Part shown: piece after piece, positions 17,981 to 27,037 of the stretch
Position numbering within the stretch: the stretch's first letter is position 1
Layout: every line of letters begins with the position of its first letter
Assembly (NCBI GenBank): GCA_051027215.1
Contig: JBPCXR010000340.1
Location: 1-64,000 of the forward strand
DNA length: 64,000 bases
Reading direction: 5' to 3'
DNA from: CALHVX01 sp051027215
GTDB taxonomy: Bacteria > Pseudomonadota > Gammaproteobacteria > Pseudomonadales > Azotimanducaceae
Position numbers and translations under genes: made by a program
Notes under the pieces: generated by a model
What the model was told of the DNA's origin: nothing
The model's input: the letters and a program-made list of their open reading frames with translations, nothing else
Database searches by the model: none

Positions 17981-18838
17981 CTAGTCCGCTTCAGATACGC
18001 GGATAGTGGCCGCTTCGGCGCGTTTGGCAATCCCGCGACGATAGAGTCTAAAGAGCGATTGGTCAGCATCAAAGTCAGCAAGGTCCGCCGTGTCGGTAGC
18101 ACCCTTCCACGCTTCAAACGCCTGGTGAAATCGTTCATCTACAGCGCATAGTTCTATTGGATCGATATTTTTCGGATCCTGCATTAGCACCCTAAGCTCA
18201 GCGGCGCAGGCCGTAATCTGCGCCAGAGCATCTCTTGCAGTCGCCGACTCCGGGCTGATGCGCTGCAGGTAACCGGCAGTAGCGATCATCATCGCTATCG
18301 CCTCGATGGCGGCGAATTGCTTGCGACGTTGCGGCGCATCCAAGCGCGCCGCTGGCGACTCATCGAAAGTCGCGTAGCCCTGACTCATCGCCCCGAGAAA
18401 TCCTGGAGATTGCCGATGGCTCAGAGTTAGGCCTTTGATTTGCGCGCTGACCCTGAAGATCTCGGTGCGCTCACGCAGCCTGGCAGTGACTAGCAGCTCG
18501 CTGACCGACTGTGACTGCGCCACCCAGGATTTGCTACCGCTGAGTAGCCACTCAGACTCCTCAGCTCGAGCGATTAGCGGCGGATGGCTGTCCGGATCAT
18601 CTCGATCTTCGCTAACCGCGAACGCCAGCCAGCCTGCTACTTCAACTTCTGGAAAGACCGTCCGAATCGCGGCTTGATAACCAGCGACAAATACCCAGGC
18701 TGGGCGGTCTGCCAGCAAACCACCTTCGTAGGCCGCGTCGCCTGGCGCTGCCAAAAACAATTCGTGCCCTAGCCACAGCGCGAGGTACTCAGCTTCGTCC
18801 AATGCTGGCGAGACGCTTTCAGTGTCTGTAGTGCGCAC
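17981..18838 (-). CDS. Short acyl-CoA dehydrogenase-like protein inside the formaldehyde operon
   Basis: This 285-residue protein resembles acyl-CoA dehydrogenases but is about 100 residues short. The middle domain is recognisable from W-L-A-F-A-V-S-E-D, L-L-S-G-S-K-S-W-V-A-Q and a later strand, which are the family's flavin-contacting region and N-G-x-K-x-W-I counterpart. The N-terminal and C-terminal helical domains are reduced, and I see no convincing catalytic Glu, so enzymatic activity is doubtful. The GTG start at 18838 follows the frmA stop by 7 bases and is preceded by GAGCGG; an ATG at 18883 would overlap frmA. The role beside frmA and fghA is unknown. Confidence 0.78.
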   Translation of the reverse strand: MRTTDTESVSPALDEAEYLALWLGHELFLAAPGDAAYEGGLLADRPAWVFVAGYQAAIRTVFPEVEVAGWLAFAVSEDRDDPDSHPPLIARAEESEWLLSGSKSWVAQSQSVSELLVTARLRERTEIFRVSAQIKGLTLSHRQSPGFLGAMSQGYATFDESPAARLDAPQRRKQFAAIEAIAMMIATAGYLQRISPESATARDALAQITACAAELRVLMQDPKNIDPIELCAVDERFHQAFEAWKGATDTADLADFDADQSLFRLYRRGIAKRAEAATIRVSEAD

Positions 18839-18845
18839 TAGCCGC

Positions 18846-19952
18846 TCAGTACAAAACCACGGAGCGAATACTCTCGCCCGCATGCATCAAATCAAACGCC
18901 GTGTTGATCTGCTCGAGCGGCATAGTGTGAGTAATCAATGGATCTATCTCAATCTTCCCCTGCATGTACCAGTCTACGATTTTCGGCACATCAGTGCGTC
19001 CGCGCGCGCCGCCAAAGGCCGTACCGCGCCAGACCCGCCCGGTGACCAGTTGAAACGGTCGGGTGGAAATCTCCTTACCAGCGCCTGCCACGCCGATAAT
19101 GACCGATTCACCCCAACCCTTGTGCGCACACTCCAGTGCTTGACGCATCGTATCGACGTTGCCTATGCACTCGAAGCTGTAGTCAGCACCGCCAGCCGTT
19201 AGCTCAATCAATGCCGAGACTACATCTGGGACTTTGCTCGGGTTGATGAAATCAGTCATGCCGAACTTTGTCGCCAGCGGGACCTTGCTTTCGTTGAGGT
19301 CGACGCCAACGATTTGCGCAGCGCCAACCATGCGCGCGCCCTGTATCACGTTCAAGCCAATGCCACCCAAGCCAAACACCACCACCCGGCTGCCAGGCTC
19401 TACTTTGGCATCGAAAGCCACGGCGCCAACACCGGTGGTGACACCACAGCCGATGTAACAGATCTTGTCGAACGGTGCATCCGCGCGGACTTTGGCCAGC
19501 GCAATCTCTGGCAAGACGGTGTAGTTGGAAAAAGTAGAGGCACCCATGTAATGCAGGATGGGCTTGCCATCTAGAGAAAAACGGCTGCTGCCGTCGGGCA
19601 TGAGGCCCTGGCCTTGGGTTTCCCGAATGGCCTGACAAAGGTTAGTTTTCGGATGTAAACAGTATTCGCATTGTCGACACTCCGGCGTATACAGCGGTAT
19701 TACATGATCGCCCACCGCAACCGAAGTCACCCCAGCGCCGACCTCCATGACCACACCTGCACCTTCGTGCCCAAGAATGGCCGGGAACGCTCCTTCAGGG
19801 TCGTCACCAGACAAGGTGAACGCATCGGTGTGGCAAATGCCAGTGGCTTTGATTTCAACCAGAACTTCCCCAGCCTTAGGGCCTGCCAACTCAACGTCAC
19901 AGATCTCTAAGGGCTTTGCCGGATTAAACGCAACAGCGGCGCGGGTTTTCAT
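18846..19952 (-). CDS. frmA: S-(hydroxymethyl)glutathione dehydrogenase / class III alcohol dehydrogenase
   Basis: This 368-residue zinc alcohol dehydrogenase oxidises S-hydroxymethylglutathione, the adduct of formaldehyde and glutathione, with NAD. Catalytic zinc ligands are Cys40 and His62 (G-H-E-G-A-G) plus a Cys in Y-I-G-C-G. The structural zinc site is Cys92, Cys95, Cys98 and Cys106. The cofactor loop is G-L-G-G-I-G-L-N. Length and motifs match class III enzymes closely. It is the first gene of the run with the acyl-CoA dehydrogenase-like gene and fghA. Confidence 0.97.
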   Translation of the reverse strand: MKTRAAVAFNPAKPLEICDVELAGPKAGEVLVEIKATGICHTDAFTLSGDDPEGAFPAILGHEGAGVVMEVGAGVTSVAVGDHVIPLYTPECRQCEYCLHPKTNLCQAIRETQGQGLMPDGSSRFSLDGKPILHYMGASTFSNYTVLPEIALAKVRADAPFDKICYIGCGVTTGVGAVAFDAKVEPGSRVVVFGLGGIGLNVIQGARMVGAAQIVGVDLNESKVPLATKFGMTDFINPSKVPDVVSALIELTAGGADYSFECIGNVDTMRQALECAHKGWGESVIIGVAGAGKEISTRPFQLVTGRVWRGTAFGGARGRTDVPKIVDWYMQGKIEIDPLITHTMPLEQINTAFDLMHAGESIRSVVLY

Positions 19953-20046
19953 TCGCTGGCCTTAGTCGAGGGAGAGGAGCTGTATTCAGCCTCTACTGGT
20001 GCAGGATGTAAAGATTGACCTATACGCCCAAGTCGTCCTAAGCCGC

Positions 20047-21255
20047 TCACGCACCCCGGCACTGTGGCGGCTGACCTTGAGCTGCGGCATAGCTTTCTAC
20101 CTGACGCCAGACTCGCATGACATTGGCGCCCAGGATCTTTTCGATGGCCTCGTCGCCGTAGTCTCTACCACGCAGACCTGCCACCAAATTGGGATAGCTC
20201 GAAACGTCTTCCAACCCAGTGGGCAAGCTATCGCCAACGCCGTCATAGTCCGAGCCCACACCCACTGCGTCGATGCCCGCAAGGCTCACGGCGCGGTCGA
20301 TGTGATCGAGCACATCGTTTAGCTGGGCGCGGGGATAAGGATTTTGCGCGCGATACTCGAGCGCGAACGTTTTTAGCTCAGGCGCGTCTGCGGCCAGATC
20401 CTGCTCAGCGCGATAGGCTGCTGCAGCTGCCTGAGCGGCACGAGAGTAAGCTTGAGCATCCGCAGTGAGAAAGCTCGATCCGTAGTTGATCTGAATGACG
20501 CCCCCAGCCTTGCCTAACGCCCGCACCATGTCATCGCTCATGTTGCGCTCGAATCCCGGCGTAAAGTGGCGTAGGGAGGAGTGTGAGGCAATAACTGGCA
20601 CCTGGGACAATTCCAGCGCCTGCCAAAACGCCGCGTCCGAGACGTGGGAGACATCGACCATAATGCCCAACCGGTTCATTTCTGGGATCAGCCGCTTACC
20701 GAACTCACTGAGGCCTTGCCAGCGTCGATTGTCATCGTAGCTGGAGTCTGCAATGTGGTTGGACTTGGAGTGCGTGAGGGTGATGTAGCGCACTCCACGA
20801 TCTCGAAAGTGCTTGAGCTTTTCCATCGAACCCATTATTGGGCCACCATTTTCCATGCCAAGCGGTAGCGCTAGCGTAGATGTGCCAAGAACCTGCTGAA
20901 CGTCGGTGGTACAGGTCGTCACGACAAATCGAGTGGGTGCGCGGGTCGCCAACGACTCTATTTGGTCGATGAGCTGCTCAGCAAAAGCGAATGCCTCGCC
21001 CGCCTCATCCACCGCTGCAGGGATGTAAATGGACATGAAGGCCGCATTGAGGCCGCCAGCCATAGCTCGTGGGTAGTCAAAGTCACCACCATCGGTCGAC
21101 TCAGCAACGTCAGCTGGCACCCGATGAAGTCTGTAGGGCACGTCTATATGCGTGTCTACCACCAACGCCGTTTGCGCCAGGTTTTGCGGGACGGTTTCGG
21201 TGGTCGCACAGCTGACCAGCAATAGTCCCAGTCCACTGAGTATCCATCGGGGCAT
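20047..21255 (-). CDS. Membrane dipeptidase (peptidase M19 family), lipoprotein
   Basis: This 402-residue protein is a renal-dipeptidase-type M19 metallopeptidase that cleaves dipeptides with a dinuclear zinc site. Visible metal-site motifs are D-T-H-I-D near the N-terminus, the bridging Glu in G-M-E-N-G-G, S-H-V-S-D and A-S-H-S-S, and G-S-D-Y-D-G-V-G near the C-terminus. The N-terminus is a lipoprotein signal ending L-L-L-V-S-C. ATG 21255 is preferred over ATG 21267 because TGGAG lies just before it. Confidence 0.93.
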   Translation of the reverse strand: MPRWILSGLGLLLVSCATTETVPQNLAQTALVVDTHIDVPYRLHRVPADVAESTDGGDFDYPRAMAGGLNAAFMSIYIPAAVDEAGEAFAFAEQLIDQIESLATRAPTRFVVTTCTTDVQQVLGTSTLALPLGMENGGPIMGSMEKLKHFRDRGVRYITLTHSKSNHIADSSYDDNRRWQGLSEFGKRLIPEMNRLGIMVDVSHVSDAAFWQALELSQVPVIASHSSLRHFTPGFERNMSDDMVRALGKAGGVIQINYGSSFLTADAQAYSRAAQAAAAAYRAEQDLAADAPELKTFALEYRAQNPYPRAQLNDVLDHIDRAVSLAGIDAVGVGSDYDGVGDSLPTGLEDVSSYPNLVAGLRGRDYGDEAIEKILGANVMRVWRQVESYAAAQGQPPQCRGA

Positions 21256-21354
21256 GCACAACTCCATTAATTACGAATCTGCTGCAAGCTTGGACGCTGG
21301 CAGTGTTGGCAGCAAGGGGTACACTAAGCGCTCTGGCACCCTGGAGGAACATTG

Positions 21355-21612
21355 ATGCGCGGCATGGGAGAAAACCCCGACGACGACTGCCCGTTCGAGT
21401 TCAACTTCGACGCCACGACCTTCAAGGTCGGCGATATCGTCAGTTACCGTGTACCGGAACGATTTGATGATATGGCCTTCGTTGGCGAACTCACCGAAGT
21501 GGGCACCGACTATGTCATCATCAATGGCAACGATCCGGAAGACCCGGATCGGCGTATGCGCGGCACTCGGGAAGATCGGCCTGCAGTCAGTGCCAGTGAA
21601 GCGCTGGACTGA
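21355..21612 (+). CDS. Small acidic protein of unknown function
   Basis: This 85-residue protein is rich in Asp and Glu with a central beta-like segment F-K-V-G-D-I-V-S-Y-R-V and V-G-T-D-Y-V-I-I-N-G. The pattern hints at a small beta-barrel such as an SH3-like or KOW-like fold, but I do not recognise a family. GGAGG about 9 bases before ATG 21355 supports translation. It stands alone between the divergent M19 gene and a SnoaL-like gene. Confidence 0.65.
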   Translation: MRGMGENPDDDCPFEFNFDATTFKVGDIVSYRVPERFDDMAFVGELTEVGTDYVIINGNDPEDPDRRMRGTREDRPAVSASEALD

Positions 21613-21738
21613 GCAGGAGTTACCGAGCGGCCGCTACAGTGGGCACGGCGCCTCGCATTCTAATGCGCTGGCCAGCGTATTTGTCTCATCAAACGATAAC
21701 TAACCGACACTATTCTTAAGCAAACACAGGAAGCACCC

Positions 21739-22155
21739 ATGATCAGCAGTGGACCCATAGAAGACCGACTTGCCATCCGAGAGCTGGTGGATTCCTACAA
21801 CGACGCCGTGATGCGTTTCGATGGCGATGCCTGGGCAGCCAATTGGACCGACGATGCCACTTGGAGCCTACCCGGGGCAGGAGACATCAGCGGCAAAGCC
21901 AATTTCTTCCCGGTGTGGCAGCAGGCCATGGCGGACTTTAGCTTCGTCGGCTTCTTCGCCTCCGCCGGCCCTATTGTGGTTGACGGCAATACCGCAACCG
22001 GGACTTGGTACCAACAGGAATTTCTGCACTCCAAAGACGGTACCCGACGCAACGTGACTGGCAAGTACGACGATACCTACATAAAGGCTGACGGTCGCTG
22101 GCTGTTTTCGAAGCGTGTCTACAACATTATGAACTCTGAAGAGAGCAAAGCTTGA
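21739..22155 (+). CDS. SnoaL-like / NTF2-fold domain protein
   Basis: This 138-residue protein is a single NTF2-like cone fold of the SnoaL group: I-E-D-R-L-A-I-R-E-L-V at the first helix, then W-A-A-N-W-T-D-D-A-T-W, and a closing strand W-L-F-S-K-R-V-Y. Such proteins include small isomerases, dehydratases and ligand-binding proteins in steroid and polyketide metabolism. AGGAAG before ATG 21739 supports the start. Substrate unknown. Confidence 0.88.
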   Translation: MISSGPIEDRLAIRELVDSYNDAVMRFDGDAWAANWTDDATWSLPGAGDISGKANFFPVWQQAMADFSFVGFFASAGPIVVDGNTATGTWYQQEFLHSKDGTRRNVTGKYDDTYIKADGRWLFSKRVYNIMNSEESKA

Positions 22156-22180
22156 GACCGCACTTCTTCGGCTGAAGCAA

Positions 22181-23632
22181 TCACTCGAAACCCGGCGGGG
22201 CCTGGAACCCGCCGATTTCTTCTGCTAACAATCGCGCAAACTCGATCGTCCGATAGTCCTGGTATTCCGGCCCGACTGCCTGCAGTCCAATTGGCAATCC
22301 TTCGCTGCTTGGTCCCGTTGGGAACACCGTGCTGGGTAGGTGGGCGACGGTTACCATGCCTGACCAGAATACCTGTTGGAAGTAATCCTGCGACTCATTG
22401 TTTACGCTCAGTGTGCGCTGCATGTAGTCACCATGGTCGTGGGGAAATGCAGTAGTCGCCATCTGCGGGCAAATCAAAATGTCCCAGTCATCAAAGAAGG
22501 CGCGCCAGGCTGCCCGCAGATGAAAGCGTGCGTTGTTCGCCCCGGCCCAAGTGGCATGATCCTGCACTGAGTAGCGCGCCACGAGCGCGGGCATGCTGCG
22601 ATCGGTGTCCGGCAGCTGCGCAGCCGTTTCCTGCGCGGTGCGGCGCTCTTCCGGCGTCATACCGGAGGCCATCACGCCCCACAGGAGACTGTTGTAAGTC
22701 TCGAATGCCTGCTCAAAGTCGATGCCGGGCCGAGCCTGGTTAGAAACCGTAGCACCGTGCTTGCTCAGCAGGCTGCCAATCTGTTCGACCCGTGCTGAAA
22801 TTTCCGTGCTCACCGGCGCCAACTCATGGCTCGGCCAGAGCGCAACTCTAAACTGCCCAAGGCTGCTCTGCTCAGGCTCCGGCAGGTTCAAGCGCCATCC
22901 GGGTGCATCCAGCGCCCGCGGGCCCGCGACTACATCCATGCTCAGCCGCAGATCCTCCGCGCTGCGGCCCATCGGTCCGACCACGGCAATGTCTGCGGCG
23001 GCTGCGACACCGGGGAGGCTATGTCCCTGATCGGAAACCACGCCCCAAGTGGGTTTGTGCCCATAGGTGCCACAGAAGTGCGATGGGTTGCGAATAGAGC
23101 CACCAATGTCTGAGCCTGCTTCCAGCGCCGTCAGGCCGGCTGCCAATGCCGCCGAGGACCCTCCCGAGGATCCTCCTGGTGTACGGGTTGGATCCCAAGG
23201 ATTGCCCGTTGTGCCATAAACCTCATTGAAGCTCTGAAAGTCGGCGAGATTCAATGGGACATTGGTTTTACCCATGAAATGCGCACCTGCCTGTTTCAAT
23301 CGAGCGACCGTATCCGAATCAGTTGCGGCGATATTGCCAGCAAATTCTGGTATGCCCCAGGTCGTGGGCAAACCAGCTAGGTCATAGGCTTCCTTGATCG
23401 TCATCGGTAAGCCGTGCAACGGACCCAAGTCCTGGCCATTGGCTAACGCTTGATCGGCCGCTTCAGCAGCTGCTCTGGCGCGCTCGAAATCACGAACGAC
23501 CACGGCGTTGATCGTTTCATCGAAGCGTTCGATCCGCTGAATATAGAGATTGGTCAGCTCCAGGGAACTGATCGACTTGTTCTTGATTAGCGCAGCCAGT
23601 TCGACTGCGGATTTGAAAGCCAGTTCGGTCAT
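22181..23632 (-). CDS. Amidase signature family hydrolase
   Basis: This 483-residue protein carries the amidase signature. The triad can be placed as Lys80 (M-T-I-K), cis-Ser155 (G-G-S-S-G-G-S-S) and nucleophile Ser179 (G-S-D-I-G-G-S-I); the spacing of 75 and 24 residues matches the classical family. It hydrolyses amides to acid and ammonia; the substrate is unknown. ATG 23632 with GGAGG eight bases upstream is chosen over the longer reading from 23647. An acyl-CoA dehydrogenase gene lies 38 bases upstream on the same strand, so they may be co-transcribed. Confidence 0.93.
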   Translation of the reverse strand: MTELAFKSAVELAALIKNKSISSLELTNLYIQRIERFDETINAVVVRDFERARAAAEAADQALANGQDLGPLHGLPMTIKEAYDLAGLPTTWGIPEFAGNIAATDSDTVARLKQAGAHFMGKTNVPLNLADFQSFNEVYGTTGNPWDPTRTPGGSSGGSSAALAAGLTALEAGSDIGGSIRNPSHFCGTYGHKPTWGVVSDQGHSLPGVAAAADIAVVGPMGRSAEDLRLSMDVVAGPRALDAPGWRLNLPEPEQSSLGQFRVALWPSHELAPVSTEISARVEQIGSLLSKHGATVSNQARPGIDFEQAFETYNSLLWGVMASGMTPEERRTAQETAAQLPDTDRSMPALVARYSVQDHATWAGANNARFHLRAAWRAFFDDWDILICPQMATTAFPHDHGDYMQRTLSVNNESQDYFQQVFWSGMVTVAHLPSTVFPTGPSSEGLPIGLQAVGPEYQDYRTIEFARLLAEEIGGFQAPPGFE

Positions 23633-23670
23633 CTCAAATACCTCCAAATTGCCTGTGCGCCTCGCACTGT

Positions 23671-24873
23671 TCAGTCTGGCAAGCCCAGCACCCGTTTGGC
23701 GATGATGTTTAGCTGCACCTCATTGGTGCCTCCATAAATCGTCACCGCCCGATCGCGCAACCAGCCTCGAGCAGCGGACAATTCCTCAGCTGAAAACCCT
23801 GGACCTTTCCAGCCGAAGCCTTGGGTTCCTCTTAAGCGACTACGCAGCTCGCTGCCATCCTTACTTAGCGTAGAGCCAACGTACTTGAAGATCGAAGTCG
23901 CCGCACCCGGCGCAGCGCCGCCGCGACTTTCCTCCCCTGCCCTACGAATCGTTAAGGCAAAGGCTCGCTCCTTGAGGGTTTGCCTGAGAATTTGATCACG
24001 CAGCGCTGGATCGATTGCGGCGCCAGTTTCCCCAGCGTAAGCGTTGGCAATCTTGGCGTAGGGATTCAGCGGGAGCTCTGGCTGAACATTTGCGTCGCTA
24101 TTCTTCGAACTCGAAGCGGCGCTAGCATCAGTGTTGACTGAACGTTCGTGCTGCAGCAAACGCTTGGCAATACTCCAGCCGTTGTTCAACTCACCAATCA
24201 AATCTTCTTTGCGCGCCACAGCGTCATCAAAAAACGTCTCACAAAACGGCGATGAACCGGAGATCAGGGCGATGGGCTTCACGGTCACACCCGGCTGGCG
24301 CATGCTGATCAACATGAAGCTGATGCCCTGATGCTTCGGCGCGGCCGTGTCAGTACGGGTCAAGACGAACATCCAATCCGCGTGATTGGCACCCGAAGTC
24401 CAAATTTTTTGCCCATTGACCAGGTAGTGGTCGCCATTGTCCACGGCTTTGGTCTGCAGACTGGCCAAGTCAGAGCCAGATCCGGGTTCGCTGTAGCCCT
24501 GGCACCAGCGCACCTGGCCTTGCACGATCTTCGGTAAGTGCCGCTGCTTTTGTTCCTCGGTCCCATGTTCCAGCAACGTCGGTCCAATCATCGACAGGCC
24601 CATTCCTACCGCCGGTGGAAGCGCCTTGAGCCTGTGTAGTTCCTGGTACAAGACCCGCGCCTGCGCTCGATCCAAACCGCCACCACCATATTCTTGGGGC
24701 CAGGTCGGCGCTGTCCAACCGCGTTCGGCCATGGCACCTAACCAGTTCCTGGCATCGTCGGTGTCATAGACCTCAAAGGCGTCCTCAAAGTGGACCGAGC
24801 GTCCGCGCATGCTCGGCGGACAGTGCTCTGCCAAATAGGCGCGCGCTTCTTTACGAAAAGCTTCAAGATCCAT
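23671..24873 (-). CDS. Acyl-CoA dehydrogenase
   Basis: This 400-residue FAD-dependent acyl-CoA dehydrogenase has the middle-domain motif Y-S-E-P-G-S-G-S-D-L, the K-I-W-T-S-G-A strand and the C-terminal I-Y-G-G-T-N-E-V-Q-L-N-I-I-A signature. A Ser/Asn-rich insertion near residues 248-268 is unusual. It would introduce a 2,3-double bond into an acyl-CoA, possibly with a branched or cyclic substrate. Of the two adjacent ATGs at 24876 and 24873, the second has better spacing from GGAG. It sits between the LLM oxidoreductase and amidase genes on the same strand. Confidence 0.93.
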   Translation of the reverse strand: MDLEAFRKEARAYLAEHCPPSMRGRSVHFEDAFEVYDTDDARNWLGAMAERGWTAPTWPQEYGGGGLDRAQARVLYQELHRLKALPPAVGMGLSMIGPTLLEHGTEEQKQRHLPKIVQGQVRWCQGYSEPGSGSDLASLQTKAVDNGDHYLVNGQKIWTSGANHADWMFVLTRTDTAAPKHQGISFMLISMRQPGVTVKPIALISGSSPFCETFFDDAVARKEDLIGELNNGWSIAKRLLQHERSVNTDASAASSSKNSDANVQPELPLNPYAKIANAYAGETGAAIDPALRDQILRQTLKERAFALTIRRAGEESRGGAAPGAATSIFKYVGSTLSKDGSELRSRLRGTQGFGWKGPGFSAEELSAARGWLRDRAVTIYGGTNEVQLNIIAKRVLGLPD

Positions 24874-24926
24874 CATCGTCTCCGCATCTCTTAGGACTCA
24901 TAAGGCGACCGGCCAATCTGTACAGA

Positions 24927-25784
24927 TTAGACAGCAACCCAGCGCTCAATCTCCGGCAAGCGTCGCTCCAGTGCATGGGGCCGCTGTGACCCCAGGGGTA
25001 AAACAAGACGGTCGACGCCCATCTCTTGATAGGCCGCATAACTTTCATCATCCAAGCTGCTCGGCGTAATGATCAGTTCAAAGTCATCGCGTTGGCGCCC
25101 TGCGTGCTCTAGCGCTCGGTCCAGTTGACCGATCAGTTTCGCCGTAATATCCACCGGCAAAGCGAATCCGTACCAGCCACTGCCGTGCTCCGCGGCTCTG
25201 CGCAACGCCCTTGGGCTGTGGCCTCCGACGATGATCGGGATGTGGGGTTTTTGAACGGGTTTGGGATCCAAGCGGCAGGGAGACAGCTGGAAGTGTTCGC
25301 CCTGGTACTGCGCCAGCTCATCGGTCCACAATATACGAGTGAGTTCCAGAAACTCATCTGCGCGTGCGCCGCGATCTTCCCAGCTGTAACCGCTAGCCAA
25401 CACCTCTTCTTTGCACCAACCGACGCCTACACCGAAGTCCATGCGGCCGTTGCTTAGCCAATCGAGCGTCGCGAATTCCTTTGCCGTGTACAACGGGTTG
25501 CGCTGAGAAATGAGGCTAACGCCAGTACCCAATCGTAGGCGGGAGGTGCAATTGGCGATAAAGCCGAAGGTTGATACGGTATCCAGCATGCCGCCACCCT
25601 CAGGCACCGGTATGCGACCGTCCTTTGATGCCGGGTAGGGAAATTCCATCTCATCGAACAGCACCACATGCTCGCCCATCCACAGGGACTCGATACCGGC
25701 GTCCTCCACTCGCCGGGCAAAGTCCGCGATCATCTGCGGCCCAGCAATTGGCGACATGAAGGTCGCAAAGACCCCGATTTTCAT
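24927..25784 (-). CDS. LLM-class F420-dependent oxidoreductase (TIGR03619-like)
   Basis: This 285-residue luciferase-like monooxygenase-fold protein has the TIM-barrel pattern M-K-I-G-V-F at strand 1, E-S-L-W-M-G-E-H, R-L-R-L-G-T-G-V and F-G-V-G-V-G-W, ending the barrel with P-I-I-V-G-G-H. It most resembles the TIGR03619 subfamily, annotated as F420-dependent. Whether this organism makes F420 or this member uses FMN cannot be told here. ATG 25784 with GGGAGGA upstream is chosen over the longer reading to 25820. Confidence 0.9.
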   Translation of the reverse strand: MKIGVFATFMSPIAGPQMIADFARRVEDAGIESLWMGEHVVLFDEMEFPYPASKDGRIPVPEGGGMLDTVSTFGFIANCTSRLRLGTGVSLISQRNPLYTAKEFATLDWLSNGRMDFGVGVGWCKEEVLASGYSWEDRGARADEFLELTRILWTDELAQYQGEHFQLSPCRLDPKPVQKPHIPIIVGGHSPRALRRAAEHGSGWYGFALPVDITAKLIGQLDRALEHAGRQRDDFELIITPSSLDDESYAAYQEMGVDRLVLPLGSQRPHALERRLPEIERWVAV

Positions 25785-25944
25785 GAATATCCTCCCCCGA
25801 ATACTGCGCCCATTCGTCATGAGTGTGCGGCTCGAACGCTAAGCTGGCAAGTGCGCCCAGCAGTCTCGATCGCCCTAGTGCCGGCAGCACGCTCGCAAGT
25901 TTTTAGCGGTACACTCTCGGGCACAACGCAAAGGGAGACCGAGG

Positions 25945-26781
25945 ATGACTGGGAGACTGGAAGGAAAAGTAGCTGTGATTACCGGCGCCGGCAGCGGCTT
26001 CGGCGCTGCAACCGCACGCCGTTTTGTCGCTGAGGGCGCTAGCGTCGTACTGGGCGATATTCAGGAACAGGCAGGTAACGCAGTCGCCAGCGAGCTTGGC
26101 GACGCAGCGGTGTTCCAAATCTGCAATGTCACCAAAGAGGAAGAAGTTGCTAGCCTAGTTGACCGCGCGGTCAGCCAATTCGGCAAGCTCGATATCATGT
26201 TCAACAACGCGGGTATTGTTGGTGCGGTTGGCCCAATCGACACTACACCTGACAACGAATGGCGCATATCCCTGGACGTGCTACTCAACGGTGTGTTCTA
26301 CGGCATGAAGCACGCGGCACGAGTGATGAAGCCACAGGGTTCTGGCGCAATCATCAGCATGTCTAGCACCGCTGGTATTCAGGGCGGACTCGGCCCTCAC
26401 GCGTATTGCGCGGCCAAGCACGCTGTTGTTGGCCTCACCAAAAATGTTGGCGCAGAACTGTGCCGTTCTGGCATTCGAGTCAATGCGATTGCTCCCGCCG
26501 GTATGGCGACGGCCATGGTTGCCAACGTGATGACCGGCGATCCGGATGCCCTGGATGACACCCTGACAGCCTTGGCAGCCGCATCTCCGCTGATCAATCG
26601 CGCCGGCACCGCAAACGATGTAGCCAATGCAGCGCTGTGGCTGGCAAGCGATGAGTCCGGATACACCACCGGGCACACGCTGACCACGGATGCTGGCACA
26701 ACCACTGGTGCGACTGCTGGTCCACCGGCGTTTGACGAATACCAGCCCATGTTCCGTGAGGCCGGAAAAAAAGGCGCCTAG
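25945..26781 (+). CDS. SDR-family oxidoreductase
   Basis: This 278-residue classical short-chain dehydrogenase has T-G-A-G-S-G-F-G for cofactor binding, N-N-A-G at 87-90 and the catalytic Ser141, Tyr154 and Lys158. Asp38 in L-G-D-I-Q after strand 2 suggests NAD rather than NADP. GGGAGACCGAGG precedes ATG 25945. The substrate is probably an alcohol or ketone. The last codons form a short GC-rich hairpin GGCGC-CTA-GCGCC followed by a few Ts, too weak to call a terminator. Confidence 0.94.
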   Translation: MTGRLEGKVAVITGAGSGFGAATARRFVAEGASVVLGDIQEQAGNAVASELGDAAVFQICNVTKEEEVASLVDRAVSQFGKLDIMFNNAGIVGAVGPIDTTPDNEWRISLDVLLNGVFYGMKHAARVMKPQGSGAIISMSSTAGIQGGLGPHAYCAAKHAVVGLTKNVGAELCRSGIRVNAIAPAGMATAMVANVMTGDPDALDDTLTALAAASPLINRAGTANDVANAALWLASDESGYTTGHTLTTDAGTTTGATAGPPAFDEYQPMFREAGKKGA

Positions 26782-27037
26782 CGCCCGCTCTTTAGACAAC
26801 GCACCAGCCTGGCAGGTATCCATCCGCGCTAATCTGCCAGGCGACTCCGATGAAGTTACTAAAACTCTAATATGCCTCTATATTTCATAGAGTTATTCGA
26901 CATACCAAGATTTTGGGTAAGCTACCAGCTGGGCTGGCATTGTGATGCGATCGGTCTTAACAAAGATTTACCGAGGCACACTTAGGACAAGCTAGAAGCG
27001 ATATCAACGCAAAGATTCTCCGATCTGGATCAAGCCT
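26782..27037. other. Intergenic region with two inverted repeats
   Basis: This 256-base gap, one of the longest in the window, holds no credible ORF or tRNA. GCCTGGCAGG (26807-26816) is the inverse of TCTGCCAGGC (26833-26842) with one G-U pair. AACTCTA (26863-26869) is the inverse of TAGAGTT (26888-26894). The second lies in an AT-rich tract (about 26845-26915). It may hold the promoter of the lipoprotein gene at 27038. Confidence 0.5.

Noticed and set aside
26765..26792. Rho-independent terminator at the end of the SDR gene
   Set aside because: The GGCGC-CTA-GCGCC stem is only 5 bp and no continuous T run follows.
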